64,000 bases of DNA from positions 62,001 through 126,000 of the forward strand of contig NZ_JAAIMM010000007.1 of the NCBI RefSeq assembly GCF_013300725.1, read 5' to 3'. The notes under the pieces were generated by a model. That model saw nothing but the letters and a program-made list of their open reading frames with translations. It ran no database searches and had not been told where the DNA came from. The position numbers were made by a program, and so were the translations under genes. The stretch's first letter is position 1, and each line of letters opens with the position of its first letter. The DNA is from Allocoprococcus comes. GTDB taxonomy: Bacteria; Bacillota; Clostridia; Lachnospirales; Lachnospiraceae. Positions 60,069-64,000 of this stretch are shown piece after piece.

Positions 60069-61037
60069 TTAAACATAACCTCTGTTTTCCCGCCATCCCT
60101 TTACATACCACCTGATTCCAACATATACCAGTTGCACGAATAATAAGAGAAATAGCAGATTGATTGGCAATACTTCCTTTATCCAATCCCCAAAGTAGAT
60201 AGCTATTGCCATACTTACAAGTATCACCATTATGGTAATCATATCCCAACAGTATTTCTTATATAGCCCTGCAATCTTTATTTCGATGAATGCCAAAAGT
60301 ATTCCCACACCCACCAGACATCCACCGCAAATCAATATTCTTATCAGCCAGTTTATAATTCCAGCAACGACAGGATTGGATATTCCATCACTAATCTGTG
60401 CCACGTTCTTTCCTGCCAGTACAACCCAGCCAGCAATGGTCTGTGTGAAAGTTGCGATTGTATCAAAGAATACCACGCAATCAGAAATAAATATTTTTGA
60501 CCGTATCATCTGAAAAAGAGTAGTTGATACGGAATACCATATCAGCAGAAACATCAATGCTTCATACATGGCTGTTTTTGTTTTATATCTGCCTGCCAGT
60601 TTTTCCCTCTGCATATCATACTTTTCCTTAGCTTTCAGATAAGCTGTCTGTTTACAATTCCCGCACTTTTGATAGAGTACCGGCTTTTCAACCGGTATCT
60701 CTACTTTTTTCTGATGGGAGAGTGCATAATCCCGTTCCTGTTCTGCCTGTCTCTGCTTATCTCGACATTCCTCTATCATGGCTTGGACGGTGTGTGTTTT
60801 CTCTTTCTCGCTCTGCAACAATTCTTTTGTTTTCCTCAAGTCGTTCTTTAAGGCTTGAATGTTCTCTGTTTTGTTCTCGCTGTTTAACTTCTCGTTCAAG
60901 GTCAGCGATTCGTCGAGCTGCACTTTCAGTTCCCTGATAGTCCGGTCTTTCTGGTCGAGTTCTTCCTGCATCTGCTCTGTCAGCAGAAGCAACTCTTCCA
61001 GTTGATCGTCGCTCTTTGAGTTTCTTAATTCGTTCAT
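60069..61037 (-). CDS. Coiled-coil membrane protein (DUF6040-like)
   Basis: 322 residues. Residues 1-115 are a continuous coiled coil (EELLLLTEQMQEELDQKD and onward); CGNCKQTAY near 128-136; then four to five membrane helices (for example MFLLIWYSVSTTLF, LIRILICGGCLVGVGILLAF). Such proteins accompany MobQ relaxases. ATG 61037 after AAGGAAGG. The first 280 nt overlap the end of the relaxase gene in another frame. Role unknown; membrane anchoring of the mobilization complex is possible. Confidence 0.8.
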   Translation of the reverse strand: MNELRNSKSDDQLEELLLLTEQMQEELDQKDRTIRELKVQLDESLTLNEKLNSENKTENIQALKNDLRKTKELLQSEKEKTHTVQAMIEECRDKQRQAEQERDYALSHQKKVEIPVEKPVLYQKCGNCKQTAYLKAKEKYDMQREKLAGRYKTKTAMYEALMFLLIWYSVSTTLFQMIRSKIFISDCVVFFDTIATFTQTIAGWVVLAGKNVAQISDGISNPVVAGIINWLIRILICGGCLVGVGILLAFIEIKIAGLYKKYCWDMITIMVILVSMAIAIYFGDWIKEVLPINLLFLLLFVQLVYVGIRWYVKGWRENRGYV

Positions 61038-62478
61038 CAATCAACCTTCCTTTCTCTAATTGCTGTTCAAGTTCAGTAATTCGCTGTTCTGTTTCTGCAA
61101 TAGCCGGTTCTCGCTGTTTAATTTCTGTGCCAATTCCTGCCATTGCTGATTTTCGTCTGTGAGTTTCTGTATCTGGTCTGTCTTTTCTTCCAGAAGCATC
61201 AACAGTTCTTCTGTATCCGGTAAGATTTGTAGCAGCTCTGACAATTCTTTCTCTAATTGCTGCAATCGTTCTTCCTGCTCCTGAAAGCACATCAGCTTCT
61301 CGTCCTTTTCCTGTATCTCCTGAAGCATCTCTGCCATGATATTCTGCTGTTCCTCTATCTGTGTAATCATTGCTTCCATCATGGGAATTACTTCTTTGCT
61401 TTCTTCTAATGTCATTCAACCACTCCCTCCACATCGACAATGCACCGGATACCTTACCAAAGGTTGCAATTACCTTTTGCAGCAGTGCATTTTGTTTTTT
61501 TATCATCTGGTTTTCCTCGACCTTCCATGAACCTTTCCTTATCTGCCCGGTGAGATATTTTTCCTCAATCTTCCTTGCATCTGCACCCTCATGAATCGTA
61601 GGGACTTTCAATTTGCCCTGTCTTTCATAAGAGCGGTGGTCAATCAGATTGTCTATGGATAAATGCCGGTTACACATCTTTGCCCATTCGCTTCGCCATA
61701 ACTCACAATTCTTTGGATTGTTCCAGCCGGTAGCGTCAGTCAGAACCCTTTTCCATTGTTTTCTGTTTCTTGCCCCGACTTTCTGTACTCCGTTTTCATC
61801 AAGTACCGGAATACGGATTCCATGACGGTCTGGATTTTTCTTATCCTGCCACCAGTCCGGGTGGGATTCATCAACCACGATATTTCCGTCAGTATCTCTG
61901 ACAAAATCCCAGTCCTTGACTTCCTTGCTGCCCCATGAGTGGTCTGGATTGAATGGTCGCATGGTTACAAGTAAATGCACATGTGGGTTCCCGTCGCCCT
62001 TATCGTGTATGCTCCAGTCGGCACACATTCCCTCGTCCACGAAAGTCTTTTGAATATATTCGGTTGTATAATCAATCTGTTCCTGTCTGCTCCATTCTTT
62101 CGGCAGGGAAAATTCAAATGAGCGTCCAAGCTGTGCATCTGCATTTTTTTCTATCTTCAATACCTCATTCCATAGACGCTGTTTCTGAAATGTGATTTTA
62201 AACTTTTCCAGTGCGGCATCTTTATCATCCGCTCTTTTATAACGGATAGACTGTTGACACCTTTTTATATTTTCTTCCGGTACATGCAGCCATTCAGGAG
62301 GTGCATTTTCGCACATCATCAGACTGGTGTAGACGACTTCCTTTTTGGAAGTATAGTAACTGATTCTGCCTGTTTCCTCATTCTTCATCACATCTCCATT
62401 AAGATATGCCGATGCGGATATGACAGATTTTCCTTTACTGCGCCCGACAATCTTTACTGTAAAGTGAAATATCGCCAT
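60757..62478 (-). CDS. MobA/MobL (MobQ) relaxase
   Basis: 573 residues from ATG 62478 (AAAGGGGG upstream). MobQ motifs: AIFHFTVKIVGRSKGKSVIS with SASAYLNGD, the relaxase HUH-like HDKGDGNPHVHLLVTMRPF and a long linker. The C-terminal 215 residues are Arg-rich (NDYTDRGTAEYHGRDASGD, ERIVRAATNLTGYRRTV) and are overprinted by two other genes. The enzyme nicks the oriT at 62681-62713 and carries the strand in transfer. Confidence 0.92.
   Translation of the reverse strand: MAIFHFTVKIVGRSKGKSVISASAYLNGDVMKNEETGRISYYTSKKEVVYTSLMMCENAPPEWLHVPEENIKRCQQSIRYKRADDKDAALEKFKITFQKQRLWNEVLKIEKNADAQLGRSFEFSLPKEWSRQEQIDYTTEYIQKTFVDEGMCADWSIHDKGDGNPHVHLLVTMRPFNPDHSWGSKEVKDWDFVRDTDGNIVVDESHPDWWQDKKNPDRHGIRIPVLDENGVQKVGARNRKQWKRVLTDATGWNNPKNCELWRSEWAKMCNRHLSIDNLIDHRSYERQGKLKVPTIHEGADARKIEEKYLTGQIRKGSWKVEENQMIKKQNALLQKVIATFGKVSGALSMWREWLNDIRRKQRSNSHDGSNDYTDRGTAEYHGRDASGDTGKGREADVLSGAGRTIAAIRERIVRAATNLTGYRRTVDASGRKDRPDTETHRRKSAMAGIGTEIKQREPAIAETEQRITELEQQLEKGRLIDERIKKLKERRSTGRVASADRADAGRTRPERPDYQGTESAARRIADLEREVKQREQNREHSSLKERLEENKRIVAERERENTHRPSHDRGMSR
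61056..61415 (-). CDS. Coiled-coil protein nested within the relaxase gene
   Basis: 119 residues starting MTLEESKEVIPMMEAMI, almost wholly coiled coil rich in Glu, Gln and Leu (EERLQQLEKELSELLQILPD). GGAGGGAGTGG precedes the ATG by 7 nt. It lies entirely inside the 3' part of the relaxase gene, one frame away, and ends 18 nt before the DUF6040-like start in the same frame. Both frames look protein-like, so this is a real overlap rather than a shadow. Confidence 0.7.
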   Translation of the reverse strand: MTLEESKEVIPMMEAMITQIEEQQNIMAEMLQEIQEKDEKLMCFQEQEERLQQLEKELSELLQILPDTEELLMLLEEKTDQIQKLTDENQQWQELAQKLNSENRLLQKQNSELLNLNSN

Positions 62479-62680
62479 GATACGATTCCCCCTTTCTGCC
62501 GTATCCGGCATTGATTTCCGACAGCATCTTCTTCTGGTTTGGCAGAAGTGAAGCTGTCGGAACGCCCTCTGCGCAAGAGTGCCCCCTGCGGCATGAGCAG
62601 GTCTGGCTGAAAGCCCCGCCGACGGAACGAGCCCGGCAAGCGTAAGCGCAGACCGGTTGCCACTTGTGGCAAACTTATAA

Positions 62681-62713
62681 GGACGACCTCTGGTTGTCCA
62701 TAAGTGCGCCCTT
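62681..62713 (+). other. MobQ-type oriT with nic motif
   Basis: GGACGACC (62681-62688) and GGTTGTCC (62692-62699) form the hairpin; TAAGTGCGCCCTT (62701-62713) is the nic consensus of the RSF1010/R1162 oriT family. It lies 200 bp upstream of the relaxase start, as expected. Confidence 0.85.
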
Positions 62714-62758
62714 CATTCAAAGGCAATGAAGGGAATGGAAAAACCACTCCCTCCGCCA

Positions 62759-63073
62759 TTACACTTCCTCCATATCTGTAAGTGGCTCTTTCTGCATCGC
62801 CTTTGAGAAAAACTTTCCGTTTGTTTCCTGCCTTTTTAAGAAGCCTATCAACTTTGGTAAATCTTCCTCCTCAATCGGACAGCCAAGAACCGATTCCACC
62901 GCACCGCCAATCTGACAGAGCCTGTGGGTTCGTTTTTTACTTTCCTCGGCTTTCTTTCTCTTTTCCAGTTCCTTTCGCTGTGCAATGAGCTTTTTGGTAG
63001 CTTCGATGCTTTCCTGTTCCTTTTTCTCTAATGCACGTATTCTTTCTTCATAAGTCTTTGTTGATTTCGCCAT
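62759..63073 (-). CDS. DUF3847-type mobilization-associated protein
   Basis: 104 residues: a charged coiled coil (YEERIRALEKKEQESIEA, TKKLIAQRKELEKRKKAEE) and a conserved end (HRLCQIGGAVESVLGC, DLPKLIGFLKRQE). Start 63073 is set by AAGGATG 8 nt upstream. This family lies beside MobQ relaxases and oriT in Clostridial elements and resembles an accessory relaxosome protein by position. No function proven. Confidence 0.85.
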   Translation of the reverse strand: MAKSTKTYEERIRALEKKEQESIEATKKLIAQRKELEKRKKAEESKKRTHRLCQIGGAVESVLGCPIEEEDLPKLIGFLKRQETNGKFFSKAMQKEPLTDMEEV

Positions 63074-63235
63074 ATCGTCTTCATCCTTTCTCTTATAATC
63101 AAATCTTGCTCTGCTAAGATTTGGCACACGATTCTGGTCAGCTCTGTTGACATAATTCCAATCAGAATCGTGGTGCATCCTTGCGGAGCATTATCTTGTC
63201 GATGTTTTTCCGACAAGATAAACATTAGTTCCCGG

Positions 63236-63338
63236 TTGCATATCAGGAGAAGCACATGGTATAATCCTCTTGCGTGTAGGTATATCATGGCTTCGGTCTG
63301 ATAGAACCTTTGGCGGTTTCGTAGGAAGCCGCCTTTTT
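63236..63338 (+). ncRNA. Candidate small RNA between xis-type and DUF3847 genes
   Basis: Plus-strand TTGCAT (63236-63241), 18-nt spacer, TATAAT (63260-63265), then about 45 nt and a terminator GGCGGTTTC/GGAAGCCGCC with TTTTT (63312-63338). The transcript would be about 67 nt, antisense to the leader of the DUF3847 message. A perfect TTATCTTGTCG/CGACAAGATAA hairpin (63191-63221) lies just upstream. Confidence 0.45.
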
Positions 63339-63567
63339 AAGTTGCCACATTTCTTGTGACAGTTTTTACATTTCCTTTATCCCTCAGATCTCGCCCCTCG
63401 TTGGCTTCCATGAACTTTTCTAAAATGTCAGTTTTAATAAGGACTTTTCTTCCGACTTTTAATACCGGAAGCTTCTTCCATTCAACCAGCTTTCTCAAAG
63501 TGTTTCTGCCAATTCCTGTATAGTCGGCTGCTTCCTCGATGGATAATGCAATCTTTCTTTCCGTCAT
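63337..63567 (-). CDS. Excisionase-like DNA-binding protein
   Basis: 76 residues. LSIEEAADYTGIGRNTLRKL and LPVLKVGRKVLIKTDILEKF form the MerR-like winged helix of excisionase (Xis) proteins. GGAGGTGAC precedes the ATG. In integrative elements it aids excision and can act as a regulator. Its promoter (TTGACA 63644-63639, 17 nt, TATACT 63621-63616) has an operator in its leader. Confidence 0.88.
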   Translation of the reverse strand: MTERKIALSIEEAADYTGIGRNTLRKLVEWKKLPVLKVGRKVLIKTDILEKFMEANEGRDLRDKGNVKTVTRNVAT

Positions 63568-63586
63568 CTTGTCACCTCCTTATGAA

Positions 63587-63711
63587 TTGCATTATGCAAT
63601 TTTTGTTGTGCTGTTAGTATAGCGGTTTTATATTGTGTTGTCAAGCGTTATGAAATTTTAAAAATAATTATTATATTGCATATTGCAATTATGTGAGGTA
63701 CATGCTATAAT
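63587..63711. promoter_or_regulatory. Divergent promoters with paired TTGCA-N3-TGCAA operators
   Basis: TTGCATTATGCAA at 63587-63599 lies just after the minus-strand promoter start; TTGCATATTGCAA at 63676-63688 contains the -35 TTGCAA (63683-63688) of the plus-strand promoter whose -10 is TATAAT (63706-63711, 17-nt spacer). The XRE protein encoded at 63742 is the likely repressor of both. Confidence 0.75.
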
Positions 63712-63741
63712 TCATACATACCGAAAAAGGAGGCAATCAGC

Positions 63742-64000
63742 ATGAAAGATAAAGAACTACGCAAGCTGATAGGCAGCAGGGCAAAACAGCGTCGTCTGGA
63801 ATTAAATCTGACACAGCCTTATGTTGCAGAGAAGATGGGAGTTACCGCTTCCACAATCCTGCGTTATGAGAATGGTTCGATTGACAATACCAAAAAGATG
63901 GTGCTGGAAGGTCTTTCGGAAGCACTTCATGTATCTATTGAATGGCTCAGAGGGGAAACCGATGAATACGAAACCGATATTACGGATAAGAAAGAATTAC
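63742..64000 (+). CDS. XRE-family repressor (3' end outside window)
   Basis: 86 residues are visible: LRKLIGSRAKQRRLELNLTQ, PYVAEKMGVTASTILRYENG and VLEGLSEALHVSIEWLRGE. C1-like HTH followed by the start of a dimerisation region. AAAGGAGG lies 8 nt before the ATG. It is divergent from the excisionase gene and controls the element by the paired operators between them. Confidence 0.9.
   Translation, partial: MKDKELRKLIGSRAKQRRLELNLTQPYVAEKMGVTASTILRYENGSIDNTKKMVLEGLSEALHVSIEWLRGETDEYETDITDKKEL

Overview
The window reads as a chromosomal segment of a gut Firmicute, most likely a Lachnospiraceae member. Grounds: moderate-to-low GC, strong AAGGAGG-type ribosome sites, several GH78/GH3/GH43 enzymes with AraC regulators and GPH-type symporters, YczE- and SirTM-type genes, and Tn916/Tn1549-type mobile DNA. 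The species cannot be fixed by eye. No rRNA, tRNA or CRISPR array was seen.

Layout. 0-3.4 kb: the end of a uronate/hexonate module (mannitol-dehydrogenase-family oxidoreductase, GntP permease, an HPr-like/PfkB kinase fusion, a VOC protein). 3.5-5.7 kb: a deletion scar of two divergent genes, then a self-repressed MarR and a YczE-type membrane protein fused to a cytidylate-kinase-like domain. 5.8-10.3 kb: LacI-MATE operon, XRE/membrane-protein pair, D-2-hydroxyacid dehydrogenase. 10.4-14.7 kb: an Rrf2 regulator with four matching operators, a flavin-type PNPOx protein, an FMN riboswitch and a four-gene overlapping or abutting operon: ribU, PNPOx-ferredoxin, class-M sirtuin, zinc macrodomain. 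This looks like a flavin- and redox-linked ADP-ribosylation system and is the most interesting unit here. 14.8-17.6 kb: LysR regulator and a tandem pair of two-domain SnoaL-like proteins, one of them a lipoprotein.

17.7-53.3 kb is bounded by two copies of a ~530 bp sequence in inverted orientation, each with the same short gene. Inside are a P-loop kinase, a Cys-rich protein, a cut methyltransferase, an IS110 element, a beheaded GPH symporter, a GH78-GH3-GH43-GH35-like operon, a CIRCE-controlled heat-shock block (Hsp20, DnaJ-like, ClpB), two AraC-controlled rhamnoside/xyloside units (GH3, frameshifted GPH, GH78, esterase; GH43 and GH78), and a Tn916-type conjugation remnant (FtsK/TcpA intact, MobT fused to a VirB4 fragment). 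The glycosidases together fit removal of rhamnose, glucose and pentose from plant glycosides or pectin side chains; most lack signal peptides, so uptake of oligomers is implied, yet both recognisable symporters are broken.

53.4-64.0 kb is layered mobile DNA: three small genes of unknown role, an ICE remnant (ORF7/ORF8-type regulators, a Cfr/RlmN-like radical SAM methylase behind an attenuator with leader peptide, XRE, MobC, a relaxase-to-recombinase deletion joint) that truncates a LytTR response regulator, and then a MobQ mobilizable element (relaxase with genes overprinted in another frame, a recognisable oriT, DUF3847, excisionase, XRE).
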